Source: Streptomyces sp. NBC_01439
GTDB taxonomy: Bacteria; Actinomycetota; Actinomycetes; Streptomycetales; Streptomycetaceae
Length of the DNA stretch: 64,000 nucleotides
Reading direction: 5' to 3'
Assembly (NCBI RefSeq): GCF_036227605.1
Contig: NZ_CP109487.1
Coordinates: 9,514,284 to 9,578,283 of the forward strand
Shown: piece by piece, positions 1-11,001 of the stretch
Position numbering within the stretch: position 1 is the first letter of the stretch
How the letters are laid out: every line of letters begins with the position of its first letter
The notes under the pieces: generated by a model
Database searches by the model: none
Seen by the model: only the letters and a program-made list of their open reading frames with translations
Told to the model about the DNA's origin: nothing
Translations under genes and position numbers: made by a program

Positions 1-1075
1 CGGCCCCCTTCCGCATGAGCCGCGACAGCGAGCCGAGCGCGTCCAGGGGCGGATAGACACCGAGGGCGTGGGCCTCGCCGGACAGTACGATCTGGCCCTC
101 CGTGATGTACCCGGTGAGATCCGGCACGGGATGGGTGATGTCCCCGGCCGGCATGGTGAGCAGCGGCAGCACGGTGACCGACCCCGGCCGGCCCCGGATC
201 CTTCCGCAGCGTTCGTACAGCGAAGCGAGATCGCTGTAGAGGTAGCCGGGATACGCCCGCCGCGCCGGGATCTCGCCGCGGGCGGCGGACACCTCGCGCA
301 GCGCCTCCGCGTAGGCCGTCATGTCGGTCATCACCACCAGGACGTGCCGGGCTTCGTCGAAGGCGAGGTGTTCCGCGATCGTGAGCGCCAGCCGCGGAGT
401 GAGCAGCCGTTCGATCACCGGTTCGTCGGCGGTGTTGAGCAGCAGGACCAGTTCCCCGGAGGCGGAGCGCTCCGCCAGACCCTCACGGACGAAAGAGGCG
501 TCGGGGTGGGTGAGTCCCATCCCGGCGAACACCACGCTGAACGCCTCGCCCGCGCAACTGGACTGTGCCGCGATCTGGACGGCCAGTTCGAGGTGCGGCA
601 GCCCCGCGGCCGAGAAGACCGGCAGCTTCTGGCCCCGTACCAGGGTGGTGAGCACGTCGATGGCGCCCACCCCGGTCAGCACCGGCTCGGAAGGTGGTTC
701 CCTGCGCACCGGGTTGATCGGCGTCCCGCCGACCGCCGCGTAGGTGGCGCCCAGGACCGGGGGACCACCGTCGGCCGGCTCACCACGGCCGTTGCAGATC
801 CTGCCCAGCCAGCCGGTACCGACCGGAATGCGCAGCGGCGTTCCCGCGAAGGCGATGCGGGTGCCGGACGGATCCATGCCGGCCGTGTCCTCCAGGACCT
901 GCACCACGGCGAGGTCGTGGTCCACTTCCAGCACCAGCCCGTGCCGCCGCTCGCCGGAGCCGAGGGTGATCCGGACGAACTCGTCCCACCCGACGCCGCT
1001 CACGCCGCCGACGACGAGGAGCGGGCCGCGCACCTCGCGGACGTCCGTGTACTCCACCTCGTACCCGGCCGTCAC
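1..1075 (-). CDS. atpB: V/A-type ATPase subunit B (partial, cut by window edge)
   Basis: Non-catalytic nucleotide-binding subunit of the V1/A1 head, which alternates with subunit A in the hexamer. About 358 codons are visible; the C-terminus lies beyond position 1. The start is a GTG at 1075-1073 that overlaps the TGA of subunit A (GTGA), giving VTAGYEVEYTDVREVRGPLL. Typical B-subunit segments follow: GRICNGRGEPADGG, TPINPVRREPPSEP, TGVGAIDVL, SAAGLPHLELAVQIA (the degenerate P-loop region), VVFAGMGLTHPDASF, MTDMTAYAEALREVSAARGE and PAGDITHPVPDLTGYITEGQ. The frame is open throughout. It is the eighth visible gene of a minus-strand operon, and a subunit D gene would be expected next, outside the window. 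Confidence 0.93.
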   Translation of the reverse strand, partial: MTAGYEVEYTDVREVRGPLLVVGGVSGVGWDEFVRITLGSGERRHGLVLEVDHDLAVVQVLEDTAGMDPSGTRIAFAGTPLRIPVGTGWLGRICNGRGEPADGGPPVLGATYAAVGGTPINPVRREPPSEPVLTGVGAIDVLTTLVRGQKLPVFSAAGLPHLELAVQIAAQSSCAGEAFSVVFAGMGLTHPDASFVREGLAERSASGELVLLLNTADEPVIERLLTPRLALTIAEHLAFDEARHVLVVMTDMTAYAEALREVSAARGEIPARRAYPGYLYSDLASLYERCGRIRGRPGSVTVLPLLTMPAGDITHPVPDLTGYITEGQIVLSGEAHALGVYPPLDALGSLSRLMRKGA

Positions 1076-2802
1076 AGCGCCTCCCCGAGCCGTGCCAGAA
1101 CCGTGTCCCGGGCGGCTTCCACCGCCGTCGTGTCCTCGGGGCCGGCTTCCTCACGGGCGCGCAGCAGCGGCGTGAAATCGACGGCTTCGACGGCGTCCGC
1201 CCGTGCACCCGAGTCGGCCAGTTCGCCGCAGCGTGCGACCACCGTCAGGACGGCTTCGGCCAGGGCGGCCGTCTTCGCGGGCGAGCAGTAGGAGTCCAGC
1301 GGCGACAGCGCATTCTGCTGCAGGACGCCCTCGCGCAGCAGGCGGCCGGCGAGCACGCTGACGCGCTCCTGCGGGGGCAGCGCGGCGACGCCGACCAGCT
1401 CGACCAGGTCGGCCAGCCGGTCCGCCTCGGTCAGGAGGGCGGCCACCCGGGTACGCCGCTGCGGCCAGTCCCGGTCGCCGGCCCTCTCGCGGGCAGCGGC
1501 GAGTGCGGCGACATCCCGGGAGAAGGAAGCGGACCACGAGAGCGCCGGATAGTGGCGGGCGTAGGCGAGGTCGCGGTCGAGGGACCACAGACACCGGACG
1601 AAGCGCTCCGTATGTGCGGTGACCGGTTCGGTGACATCACCGCCGGGCGGGGACACGGCGCCGATCACCGTGACCGATCCCGTGCGGCCGCCGAGGGTGC
1701 GTACAGCGGCGGCCCGCTCGTAGAAGGCGGCCAACTCGGAGGCGAGACGGGCGGGGTAGCCCTCCTCGGCCGGCAATTCGCCCATCCGGGAGGCGAATTC
1801 CCGCAGGGCCTCCGCCCACCGGGACGTCGAGTCGGCGATCAGCACCACGTCGAGGCCCATGTCCCGGAAGTACTCGGCGACCGTGGCGGCGGTGTGGATG
1901 CTCGCCTCGCGGGCCATCATCGGCATGTTGGAGGTGTTGGCGATGACCACCGTACGGTCGTGCAGCCGCCCGCCGGTGCGCGGATCCTCCAGCTCGGACA
2001 GCTCCGCGATCACATCGGCCATCTCGTTGCCGCGCTCCCCGCAGCCGACGTAGACGATCACATCGGCGTCGCACCATTTGGCGATCTGCTGAAGGAGCAC
2101 GGTCTTGCCCGTGCCGAAGCTGCCGGGCACGGCGACGGTGCTGCCCAGCGCCATGGGGAACAGCAGGTCGATCGCCCGCTGCCCGGTGGTCAGCGGTTCC
2201 ACCGCGCCGAGCCGCTCGCGCACCGGCCGAGGCTTGCGCACCGGCCACCGGGCGGACATCCGGATCTCCTTGCCCGCGACGACCGCCACGACCGTGCCCT
2301 CGTCGTACGAGCCCGCCGGGGCGATCCGCGTCACCGGACCGGAGCAGCCGGGTGGTACCAGCACGCCCAACGGGACCGGCAGGCCGATCTCGCCGAGTAC
2401 TTCGCCCTCAGCGGCCTGCCCGCCCTCGGGCACGGACGGCGTGAACGACCAGGTGCGCTCCTCCGGCATGCCCGTGTGCCCCGCCGTCAGCCGGTCGCCG
2501 GCGTGCGCCAACGGCCTGAGCAGACCGTCGAAGACCCCGCCGAGAAGCCCGGGCCCCAGCCGCACCGAGAGCGGCCCGCCCTGCGGACGTGCCGGGCCGC
2601 CCGGGGCCAGACCACCCGTGTACTCGTAGGCCTGGGCGGTGACCACGTCCCCTCTGATGGACACGACCTCCGCGGGGACGGCGGCCTCCCCGAGCAGCAC
2701 GACGTCGTGCATGGCCGTGCCGCCGGTGTAGGTCAGTTCGACGAGCGGTCCGGCGACGCGCAGGATCCGCGGCGCTTCCACGGCGTCGTGCGGCGCCTTC
2801 AC
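1072..2802 (-). CDS. atpA: V/A-type ATPase catalytic subunit A
   Basis: Catalytic subunit of the soluble head, 576 residues, close to the family's usual ~580-600. The chosen GTG start (2802-2800) overlaps the TGA of subunit E; an upstream extension of this frame is only GC-rich open sequence. The P-loop GSFGTGKT is at about residues 227-234, and GCGERGNEMADVIAEL and ADSTSRWAEALREFASRMGE carry the catalytic and arginine-bearing segments. The A-specific insertion domain between the beta-barrel and P-loop is present (residues ~110-190). The P-loop is a slight variant of the usual G-P-F-G-S/C-GKT. It is coupled to the B gene by GTGA. Function as H+ or Na+ pump, or as synthase, cannot be decided from sequence. 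Confidence 0.95.
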   Translation of the reverse strand: MKAPHDAVEAPRILRVAGPLVELTYTGGTAMHDVVLLGEAAVPAEVVSIRGDVVTAQAYEYTGGLAPGGPARPQGGPLSVRLGPGLLGGVFDGLLRPLAHAGDRLTAGHTGMPEERTWSFTPSVPEGGQAAEGEVLGEIGLPVPLGVLVPPGCSGPVTRIAPAGSYDEGTVVAVVAGKEIRMSARWPVRKPRPVRERLGAVEPLTTGQRAIDLLFPMALGSTVAVPGSFGTGKTVLLQQIAKWCDADVIVYVGCGERGNEMADVIAELSELEDPRTGGRLHDRTVVIANTSNMPMMAREASIHTAATVAEYFRDMGLDVVLIADSTSRWAEALREFASRMGELPAEEGYPARLASELAAFYERAAAVRTLGGRTGSVTVIGAVSPPGGDVTEPVTAHTERFVRCLWSLDRDLAYARHYPALSWSASFSRDVAALAAARERAGDRDWPQRRTRVAALLTEADRLADLVELVGVAALPPQERVSVLAGRLLREGVLQQNALSPLDSYCSPAKTAALAEAVLTVVARCGELADSGARADAVEAVDFTPLLRAREEAGPEDTTAVEAARDTVLARLGEAL

Positions 2803-3317
2803 GGCGCCCACAGGGTCTCCGCCTCCGGGCCCGCGCGCTCCAGCGCACGCTCGGCCAGGGAGGTCAGGGTGAGATCGACCCGGCGGCCCGGGGCCTCGGC
2901 CAGCACTCCGCCGTCCGCGACGGCCGTGACCGACGCTCCGGGTCCGAGCAGGTCTCGTGCCCGCGCCTCCAGGCGGGCCCGCAGTGCCGCGTGGTCGGTG
3001 GGGGCGTGCAGGACGCCGTCGATGACACGCCGGCGGAGGTCCTCGTACACCTCTTTCCGGGCCTGGAGTTCGAGTGCGTACGCGCGCCGGCGGGCCCGTA
3101 CGACTTCGCCTGCCGCGAAGGCGGCACCGTCCGCCCGGCCCTGGCGGCGGGCCCGCTCCAGGGTCGCCGCGGCCTTGTCGCTGCCGGACGCGAGGGTACG
3201 ACGGGCGTCCTCGGCAGCCTCGGCGAGCAGGGAGTCGGCCGCCTCGTGTGCCACACGCAGGAGCTCGGCCCGTGCCGGTTCCAGCGTGTCGGCCCACTCC
3301 GTGCCCGTGGCGGTCAT
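2799..3317 (-). CDS. atpE: V/A-type ATPase subunit E (peripheral stalk)
   Basis: 172 residues. The long charged N-terminal helix (heptad-like Ala/Arg/Glu stretch, residues ~10-90) followed by a compact C-terminal domain (LTLTSLAERALERAGPEAE) fits the E subunit, which pairs with a G/H subunit to form the peripheral stalk holding the A3B3 head. ATG 3317-3315 overlaps the TGA of the preceding F-like gene (ATGA), and its own TGA overlaps the GTG of subunit A. Position in the operon between F and A supports the call, since sequence conservation in this family is low. Intact. Confidence 0.82.
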   Translation of the reverse strand: MTATGTEWADTLEPARAELLRVAHEAADSLLAEAAEDARRTLASGSDKAAATLERARRQGRADGAAFAAGEVVRARRRAYALELQARKEVYEDLRRRVIDGVLHAPTDHAALRARLEARARDLLGPGASVTAVADGGVLAEAPGRRVDLTLTSLAERALERAGPEAETLWAP

Positions 3318-3532
3318 GAAGGCATCACCGCCACCAGCGGCTCGGTGCTGTCGATCCCGGGCCCCAGCGCTGCCGCCGCGGCGGGAGTGACGATGACCAG
3401 CGCGACGTCCCCGGAGAGCTCCCTCCAGGCCCTGCGGATGTCCTCCGGCCGTTCAGCCGGATGTACGTCCACCCCGGCGAGGGCAAGGCCGGCCACTTTG
3501 ACCTGTTCGCCGATGGCGGCCACCGTACCCAT
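3314..3532 (-). CDS. atpF: V/A-type ATPase subunit F-like (short)
   Basis: 72 residues, shorter than the usual ~100 for subunit F, the small central-stalk protein. It has the expected alternating pattern of a small Rossmann-like fold: MGTVAAIGEQVKVAGLALAG at the N-terminus, then ALVIVTPAAAAALGPGI and a final PLVAVMPS strand. The initial motif matches the F-family G-x-x-x-x-x-G-x-G-L-A-G pattern. It lies 2 bases after the proteolipid gene stop and overlaps subunit E by ATGA. The short C-terminus may reflect a minimal version of the complex; an error upstream of the stop is possible but nothing in the overlap suggests it. Confidence 0.75.
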   Translation of the reverse strand: MGTVAAIGEQVKVAGLALAGVDVHPAERPEDIRRAWRELSGDVALVIVTPAAAAALGPGIDSTEPLVAVMPS

Positions 3533-3534
3533 GG

Positions 3535-5337
<1,803 letters not shown>

Positions 5338-5351
<14 letters not shown>

Positions 5352-6261
5352 CGAGCACCTCCAGCGACCCTCCGCCGCGTGCTGCCAGCTCCAGCCCGGC
5401 CCGTACGCGCCAGGCATCCGCGGACAGTACGGCCACAGCCCCCACCACGGGGGCGGGGCCGTGACGCGGGATGCGCAGCAGGCCGGCACCGTCGTCCGCC
5501 AGCACCTGCCACCAGCGTGCCTCCGCCTGCCACAGCTCGTGCGGGTCGGCGATGCCGTCCACGGCCCAGCGTGCGGTCGCCGGCAGACGACGCCGGAAGT
5601 CACCGAAGTCAGTCGCGTCCACGGCCCGGGAGCCCAGCAGCCGTACCGCGTGCGTCCGCGCCGGTCCGGGGAGCGGGCGCCCGCACACGTAGTGCTCGCG
5701 CGCCGTCAGCAGGGCCGCCCGGCCGACGGCCCAGCGCCGCGCGGGCCCCACGGTCCTGCAGACCTGGTCGGCGGCCGCCATCCGCAGGGTGGTGAGCACT
5801 GCCCGGGGGGTGTCCGCGCCAGGGTCGCCCCAGGGCGAGGAGGCGAGGGCCGAGCGGAGTTCCGCCGGGGTCCCGGCGTGTTGGAGACGACGCCATGCCG
5901 TGCCCAGCGTGCCGAGCCGGTAGGGCGCCGGCTCCGGCGCCCCGGAGAACGAGCGCAGGCGGGCCTCGACGTTCGCGATCTCGAACCCGGCTGCCAGCGG
6001 CCGGAGCAGATCCGCTCCCGAGCGCGGCAGCCAGCCGGCCAGCACTCTCAGCTGCCACAGCAGGGTCGCGGACACCGCCCGCTGAACATCGGCGAGCTCC
6101 GACTCGGCATGCAGGCGTCTGCCGTACGGCGTCGTGGCCAGGGATCGCAGCGCCTCGCCCAGTGTGGCGCACGCCGCCGGCTCCCGGCCGGCGTAGGCAC
6201 CGGCGCACAGGGAGACCAGAGCCCTCGCCCGGATCACTCCCGCGACCCACCCGGCGCCCAC
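5338..6261 (-). CDS. atpC: V/A-type ATPase subunit C (central stalk socket)
   Basis: 307 residues. Family features: MGAGWVAGVIRARALVSLCA at the start, LWQLRVLAGWLPRSGADLLR in the middle, followed by the near-invariant-type segment FEIANVEARLRSF, and YRLGTLGTAWRRLQ. The protein is mostly helical, as expected for the funnel-shaped subunit linking the central stalk to the K ring. The start overlaps the end of the preceding stalk gene by 28 bases, and its stop overlaps subunit I by 14. Slightly shorter than the usual ~320-350 residues. No frameshift seen. Confidence 0.88.
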
Positions 6262-6698
6262 CGGGCCCTCCCCACATCGGACAGTTCACTGAAGGCGTCG
6301 TCGACCACGCGGTCGGCCAGAACGGGCAGCCGGGCATCCGCCCTGCGGCGCAACGCTTCGGCGGCGTGTACCCCGGAGGCCATGATCTGCGCCGCTTCCG
6401 CCCGCGCTGCCCGTCGAGCGGGCGCCTCGGCCAGCTCCCGCGCCTGCCGTGCCCCGGCCTCGGCCGCAGCCACGATCTCCGCCGCCCGGACCGCGGCCCG
6501 GTGACGGATGCCCTCGGCCTCCCGGACCGCCTCGGCGCGGATCTCCGCCGCCTCCGCCTGAACTTCCGCAAGCCCGGCCAGCAGCGGATCCAGCTCGGCT
6601 GAGAGTTCCGCCTCACGGTCGGCGGGGACGCCCGTATCGGCCGGGCCCGGGGTGCCCCAGGGGCGGAATCGTGCCAGGAAGTCCCAGAACCTCACCAC
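6234..6698 (-). CDS. V/A-type ATPase peripheral-stalk subunit (G/H-like), first gene of operon
   Basis: Probable 154-residue coiled-coil protein. The open frame extends to 6836, but a strong ribosome-binding site (AGGAGG, minus strand, 6710-6705) sits six bases before a GTG at 6698-6696, so that start is preferred: VVRFWDFLARFRPWG. Residues ~30-130 are an uninterrupted Ala/Glu/Arg-rich helix (EIRAEAVREAEGIRHRAAVR) typical of the G/H partner of subunit E. It heads the ATPase operon and overlaps subunit C by 28 bases, so translation is coupled. The assignment rests on coiled-coil character and location; sequence identity in this family is weak. Confidence 0.7.
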   Translation of the reverse strand: MVRFWDFLARFRPWGTPGPADTGVPADREAELSAELDPLLAGLAEVQAEAAEIRAEAVREAEGIRHRAAVRAAEIVAAAEAGARQARELAEAPARRAARAEAAQIMASGVHAAEALRRRADARLPVLADRVVDDAFSELSDVGRARWAPGGSRE

Positions 6699-7313
6699 GA
6701 GAGCCCTCCTGCCGTCGGGTGTTCTCTCCAGTCTCGCCACCCACGGGCGACCTGTCTCTTCGGGACGAGCCGCCCGCCCGCCCCCTACGAATTGCCGGGG
6801 AGGTGTGCGCGGTGAATGCGGGGCCTCGTTCGGCATGGCGAGGACGGGCCGGGCACGGGGTCGGGCTTCCCATTCGCCGACTCGCCTTCGGCCTCAGGCG
6901 CAGGTGGCTGCGTTGGCATCTCCCGGTGTGTTGCGATCTCGCCGTCGAATCGCCGCATCGCGGGCAGGGTCAAACGCCTCGGTGCTGGGGGTGAGCATCG
7001 CTGCGGCGGCTGCGGCCACCCCCAGCGCGGAGGCGCCGACGGGATCCTCTCCGGCGACTCGGCGGACGGGTGCGAACGCTGGTTCGACCAAATGCGCTAC
7101 GGACAGTACGTGGACGACATTGCTGTGAACGGCCGGGGGGCAGGCACCCCAGGCCCTCGACCTCCTCCAGGAGGCCGTACTCGCCACCGACGCCCTCATA
7201 CCTGAATGACCAAGGCGTGGGCCGCGTGCGCCATGGTGATACTCGGCTTCGGTGGTCCGCCGCGCGTTTCCACCGCCTCGGTCCACAGCGGCTGACAGCC
7301 GTGCACCGCACGA
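6699..7313. other. Intergenic stretch upstream of the ATPase operon
   Basis: No intact gene is convincing here. It should contain the promoter of the minus-strand ATPase operon. A plus-strand stretch around 7070-7207 ends in a plausible coding tail (ALDLLQEAVLATDALIPE then TGA) preceded by WFDQMRYGQYVDDIAVN in another frame. It looks like a frameshifted remnant of an unidentified small protein. Confidence 0.35.
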
Positions 7314-7805
7314 TCAGGACCCACGAGAACGGGTCGGGCCGTTTCCGTCGACCGGTGCGTGCGGGCCGATTTCGTCCCGGGGGCCAGGAGGCTCCTCAAG
7401 GACGCTCCAGGCGACCGGGCCGAGCAGATCCGCCACCCTCCGGAAGACGTCCATCAGCAGATCGTCCACTGTCAGCATGCCCACGACACGTTGTCCGTCG
7501 AGGACGGGAAGGCGCCGGACGCTGCTGTTGCGGAACGTCTCGTAGGCGGTGTGGATGTCGCTGGCAAGGGCGACGGTCACAACCGGGGTGGTCATGATCT
7601 TCCTTACCGGTTCGTCGAGATCGAGCCCCGCGGCCACCGCGCGCACCGCGATGTCACGATCGGTGACGATGCCGTGAAGTCCTTCACCCTCCGTCACAAC
7701 CAGACAGCCGACGCCATAGACGTCCATGCGGCGGGCCGCCTCGCCGATGGTCGTCGTGGCGTTGACGGACACTGCGGGCGCGGACATGGATGCGGACACG
7801 CTCAT
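7314..7805 (-). CDS. Tandem CBS-domain protein
   Basis: 163 residues from ATG 7805-7803, chosen because AAGGAG lies eight bases upstream. Two CBS repeats: residues ~8-65 (SVNATTTIGEAARRMDVYGV, LHGIVTDRDIAVRAVAAG) and ~72-125 (VALASDIHTAYETFRNSSVR, RVVGMLTVDDLLMDVFRR). Each has the G-[IM]-[VL]-T-[DV]-[RD]-D motif that binds the ribose/phosphate of adenosyl ligands. There is no extra enzymatic domain, so this is a stand-alone two-CBS regulator of the type common in Streptomyces stress and dormancy clusters. The C-terminal ~35 residues are low-complexity. It is monocistronic; its partner is unknown. Confidence 0.9.
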   Translation of the reverse strand: MSVSASMSAPAVSVNATTTIGEAARRMDVYGVGCLVVTEGEGLHGIVTDRDIAVRAVAAGLDLDEPVRKIMTTPVVTVALASDIHTAYETFRNSSVRRLPVLDGQRVVGMLTVDDLLMDVFRRVADLLGPVAWSVLEEPPGPRDEIGPHAPVDGNGPTRSRGS

Positions 7806-8228
7806 TGTCCGGCTCCTTCCCACTGGCTCCGTATCGTTCATCCTAGGTCGGGTTACAGGACCCCGGCGAGGGCCGAGCGGGCCTCCACGGTGGGACCGAA
7901 TGGCCCTGTACTCCTCACTTCCAAGGCTGCCGATCGACGTTGCTCGTCAAGCGTCGGAGTCGCACCGGTGATGCTGCTCGGTTCTCGGGCGGTCCGACCG
8001 AGGGGGATCGATGAGGGCGATCTTCTGGGAACGTGTGGAGCGGCGGAACTGTCCGACCATCACCGGCCGACGCTTCCGGGGCCTTGGGCGAGCCGGCCGG
8101 GAAAGCGTCGAGGTCGTGCACGTCGCTCGGTGCCCGGTCCCGCTTGGGACCGCGCCGCCCGCCCACGCCCCGCGGCGGCCAGGGGCACGTCAACGCCATT
8201 GCCCGTCGTGGCGCGGCCACCGACCCCG
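7806..8228. other. Intergenic stretch, no gene recognised
   Basis: Open frames occur on both strands but none shows a recognisable domain. This stretch should hold the promoter of the CBS gene and the 3' flank of the truncated reductase gene. Confidence 0.4.
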
Positions 8229-8885
8229 TCAGACGGCTGTCAGGGAGCCGGGGAGCTGGGCCAGTACGTCTTCGGCATGGGTGACGACGGGCATGCCGGC
8301 CGCGCCGGTCGCCGGCGGTGTCTTGTGGAAGCCGTGGTAGGTCATCGTCCCGCCGGACAGGAACGCCGTCTCCCAGCCGCCCTGGCGCAGCACGCAGTAG
8401 GCGGTGTAGCTGCGGAAGCCGGAGCGACAGTACATGTAGACACGGCGGTCGCGGGGGATCTCGGACAGCCGCTCGCGCAGCTCGGTGTACGGGATGAGGA
8501 CGAAAAACTCGGCCTGGGTACGGGTGTCGAGGATCAGGGCCCGTTCGGCGCACTCGGGGAACTCCTCCGGGTACCAGAGGTGGATGTCGCCGCGCAGCAG
8601 GTTCGCGACGAGGAAGCCGACCATGTTGACCGGGTCCTTCGCCGATCTGTAGGAGAGTTCGAGGTGTTCGAGGTCGTAGACGCTCATCCCGGCGCGCTGC
8701 GCGACCGCGAGGACGTCGATGCGTTTGTCGACTCCGTCCCGGCCCAGCACCTGCGCGCCGAGCAGCCTGCCTTCGGCGGGGTCGAAGAGGACCTTCATGA
8801 ACAGTGCTGCGGTGCCGGGGTAGTAGGCGGCGTGGCCGCTGGGGTGGGCGTACACCTTGCGGTAAGGGATAACGGACCGGCCCCA
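8229..8885 (-). pseudogene. 3' fragment of CoA-disulfide reductase/NADH oxidase with rhodanese domain
   Basis: About 215 codons encode the dimerisation domain of a pyridine-nucleotide-disulfide reductase (IPYRKVYAHPSGHAAYYPGT, DPAEGRLLGAQVLGRDGVDK, the DVLAVAQRAGMSVYDLEHLE helix, SAKDPVNMVGFLVANLLRGD) fused to a rhodanese domain with YMYCRSGFRSYTA, where the cysteine is the expected sulfur-carrying residue. The FAD- and NAD-binding halves (~320 residues) are missing. Upstream of the junction near 8880 the sequence is the 3' part of a MerR gene, so this is a deletion scar. Only the rhodanese part could still fold as a unit, but no start signal for it is visible. Confidence 0.85.
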
Positions 8886-9216
8886 GTGGCAGCGTCGCGG
8901 GTCCTCCAGGAGCCCGCCTCCCCGGTCGCGGGTGCATCGTCCTCGAACCGGAACGCTCCTGCGGCCTTCACCCGGGCAGCTCGCGCGGCCTCCGCGGGGG
9001 GTACCCCCTGCCCGGTCAGATGGCACATCTCCTCCAGACGGGCGATGTTCTCCGGGAGCCAGCGCCGATGCTTGCCCGCGACGCGGACAGCGGGCCCGAT
9101 CGCATAACGCCGCTCCCACGAACGCAGCGTCCCGCTGCCACTCCGAGACGCTGCGCCACGGCTCCCGTACTCATGCCGACCACAGGCGGTGTCAGGGGCT
9201 GCTCTTCGACTTTCAC
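8882..9216 (-). pseudogene. MerR-type regulator, frameshifted and 3'-truncated
   Basis: Starts at a GTG (9216-9214) overlapping the tspO stop (GTGA), so it was translationally coupled to tspO. The N-terminus carries a MerR winged-helix: MSTGAVAQRLGVAAG, then after a one-base deletion near 9135 (minus-strand GGGACG to GGACG) TLRSWERRYAIGPAV and WLPENIARLEEMCHLTGQGV. The sequence continues to about 8885 and then runs into the reductase fragment. It resembles the DNA-binding part of longer MerR regulators with a C-terminal sensor domain, which is absent. Two lesions (frameshift and deletion) make it non-functional unless the frameshift is a sequencing error. Confidence 0.8.
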
Positions 9217-9734
9217 GGGTTCAGCTGCCAGATGGACGCGTTGAGGACGGTTGCGAAGGCCACCCACAACAGGTAGGGGACGAGCAGGAGCGCAGCGGTC
9301 CGGCTCAGCCGCCGGAACAGGACAACCGTGGTGGCGAGCGCGGCCAGCAGCAGGACGATGTCCAGAAGGGCGAGCCCGAACTGCCGGGCCGCGAAGAACA
9401 GCGGGGTCCAGGCCAGATTGAGGGTGAGCTGCACCGACCACCACATGTGGGCCCGGCGCACGCGCAGACGATCCGGTTGGCGCCCGACCAGCCAGGCCGC
9501 AACCGCCATCATCCCGTACAGCACGGTCCAGACGGGCCCGAACAGCCAGGCCGGCGGGGCCCAGCCGGGCCGGACCAGCGCCGCATAGACCTCACCCGCA
9601 TCGGCGGAGGCAAGTGCTCCCAGTGCCGCGACGCCGTAACTCACGGCGAGGAAGCCCGCGAGGGCCCACCACTGCCTCGATCCGTGCGGGCGGGCCGGGG
9701 CAGGCATCGGTGCTGGTGTCGCGGAGTGTGCCAC
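9213..9734 (-). CDS. tspO: TspO/MBR family membrane protein
   Basis: 173 residues from GTG 9734-9732, with GGGAG six bases upstream; an internal ATG at 9707 would give 164. Five transmembrane helices are expected and visible: WWALAGFLAVSYGVAALGAL, the signature RPGWAPPAWLFGPVWTVLYG, MWWSVQLTLNLAWTPLFFAA, LALLDIVLLLAALATTVVLF and LLVPYLLWVAFATVLNASIW. These match the conserved W-x-P-P and tryptophan-rich cavity of TspO (porphyrin/cholesterol-binding translocator proteins). Downstream and overlapping is the broken MerR gene. Intact. TspO-type genes commonly sit with stress-response regulators. Confidence 0.93.
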   Translation of the reverse strand: MAHSATPAPMPAPARPHGSRQWWALAGFLAVSYGVAALGALASADAGEVYAALVRPGWAPPAWLFGPVWTVLYGMMAVAAWLVGRQPDRLRVRRAHMWWSVQLTLNLAWTPLFFAARQFGLALLDIVLLLAALATTVVLFRRLSRTAALLLVPYLLWVAFATVLNASIWQLNP

Positions 9735-9907
9735 GGCTGTCTCCCGGTGTACTCGATGACTTCCGACGTGCAGCGAGACCTGCGTCCGCCGCGGGCCGGC
9801 AGCTCTTCCGCGCGGACACAGCTTCGTTGCTGCCTGCCTCCTCTTCTCCTGCCGCGCCGCTGCCGGATGCGCCAGCCGGGACCGTCCGACAGCGGTGCGG
9901 TCGGGCA

Positions 9908-10150
9908 TCACCACCCCCGTGTACCCGGCGGGCCTTTGAAAGGCCCGTTGATCTCGGAAGTGATCCAGCCCCCGTAGAAGTCTCCCGGCTGCGCGACCAC
10001 CTCCTCGTCCCCGACTCGGCAGTGATCCACTCGGGACGGGTAGAAGGCAAGGAACCCGGCGATGGCGGCGAATCCGGGGGAGGGGTTCTCGTAGCTCCGC
10101 CGCCAGACGAGGTCGTACCTTCTCCTCAACCGTCCGGCGCCGACCCCCCG
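9908..10150 (-). pseudogene. 3' fragment of a DUF427-family protein
   Basis: About 75 codons (YDLVWRRSYENPSPGFAAIA, FYPSRVDHCRVGDEEVVAQP, DFYGGWITSEINGPFKGPPG) match the C-terminal half of DUF427 proteins of unknown function. The N-terminal half is absent: upstream residues in the same frame are non-homologous and basic. No credible start or ribosome-binding site; a truncated remnant. Confidence 0.75.
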
Positions 10151-10288
10151 ACCATCCGACCGCACCTCGCACCGTTCGTGCACCTTGAATCCCTCCCCGC
10201 GAGATCAGAGCTTCGCGTGGTTGGCAACGGAAGCCGTCCTGTGCCACGGCTGCCCCGCCGGCTCACCCGCCATCTTCTCGACCTCGGG

Positions 10289-10965
10289 TCAGGCCATCAG
10301 GGCGGTCAGTTGCTGAGCGGCTCGTCGGGGGCCGTGCAGGCGTACGTGCCGCCGCAGTTCTTCGACGCCGCGCCCGGGGGCGTCCAGAAGTGCGGAGACC
10401 GCCTGGCCTGCTCTCTCGGGGTCCAGCCGGTGCGGGTCGAGGCACAGGCCCGCTCCGGACCTTTCGGCGTCGTGGGCGACGGAGAACTGATCGCTGGAGA
10501 AGGGCAGCACGAGGGCGGGCACACCGGCCGCCAGGCATTCGGTGAAGGAGTTGTTGCCTCCGTGGTGGACCATGGCGTCCACCTGCCGGAGCAGTGCCTG
10601 CTGCGGTACGGTCGCGGCCAACGCGACCCGGGGGCCTGCCAGACCCGCCAGTGCCTCGGCCTGGTCCCCGGCTGCGACGATCACCGAAGTGTCGGGGCGC
10701 TCGGCGAGAATGCCGCGTGTCACCGACTCCAGCACGTCCCGCCGGGCCGAGAGGAACGTCCCCAGTGCGACCAGCACCAGACGCCGGCCGGCCTGGCGCA
10801 GGCGGCTCACTTCGGAGTTCCAGAAGGGGCCCGGGTCGAGTGTGCCGGTGGGGGTGAGGTGTCCGGTGAATACGTAGTCCGGGCCTTCGGGGCGTGGGGG
10901 CAGCCAGTTCAACCGGGGATAGTTCAGCACGACGGCGTGTGGAGAGCACAGAGTGAACGCCCGGC
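10289..10965 (-). pseudogene. 3' half of a GT1/MGT-type glycosyltransferase
   Basis: About 220 codons cover the C-terminal nucleotide-sugar-binding Rossmann domain of macrolide-type glycosyltransferases: RLVLVALGTFLSARRDVLES, SVIVAAGDQAEALAGLAGPR, the donor-binding segment LLRQVDAMVHHGGNNSFTEC, AGVPALVLPFSSDQFSVAHD. The frame stays homologous-looking up to about 10965 (AFTLCSPHAVVLNYPRLNWL), where it meets a truncated recombinase gene on the other strand. The acceptor-binding N-terminal domain (~180-200 residues) is missing. A GTG at 10930 could initiate a 213-residue protein but has no ribosome-binding site. Confidence 0.8.
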
Positions 10966-11001
10966 TCGGTACGGGTCGGTGTGGCGCGTGGCGGGCGATG
11001 A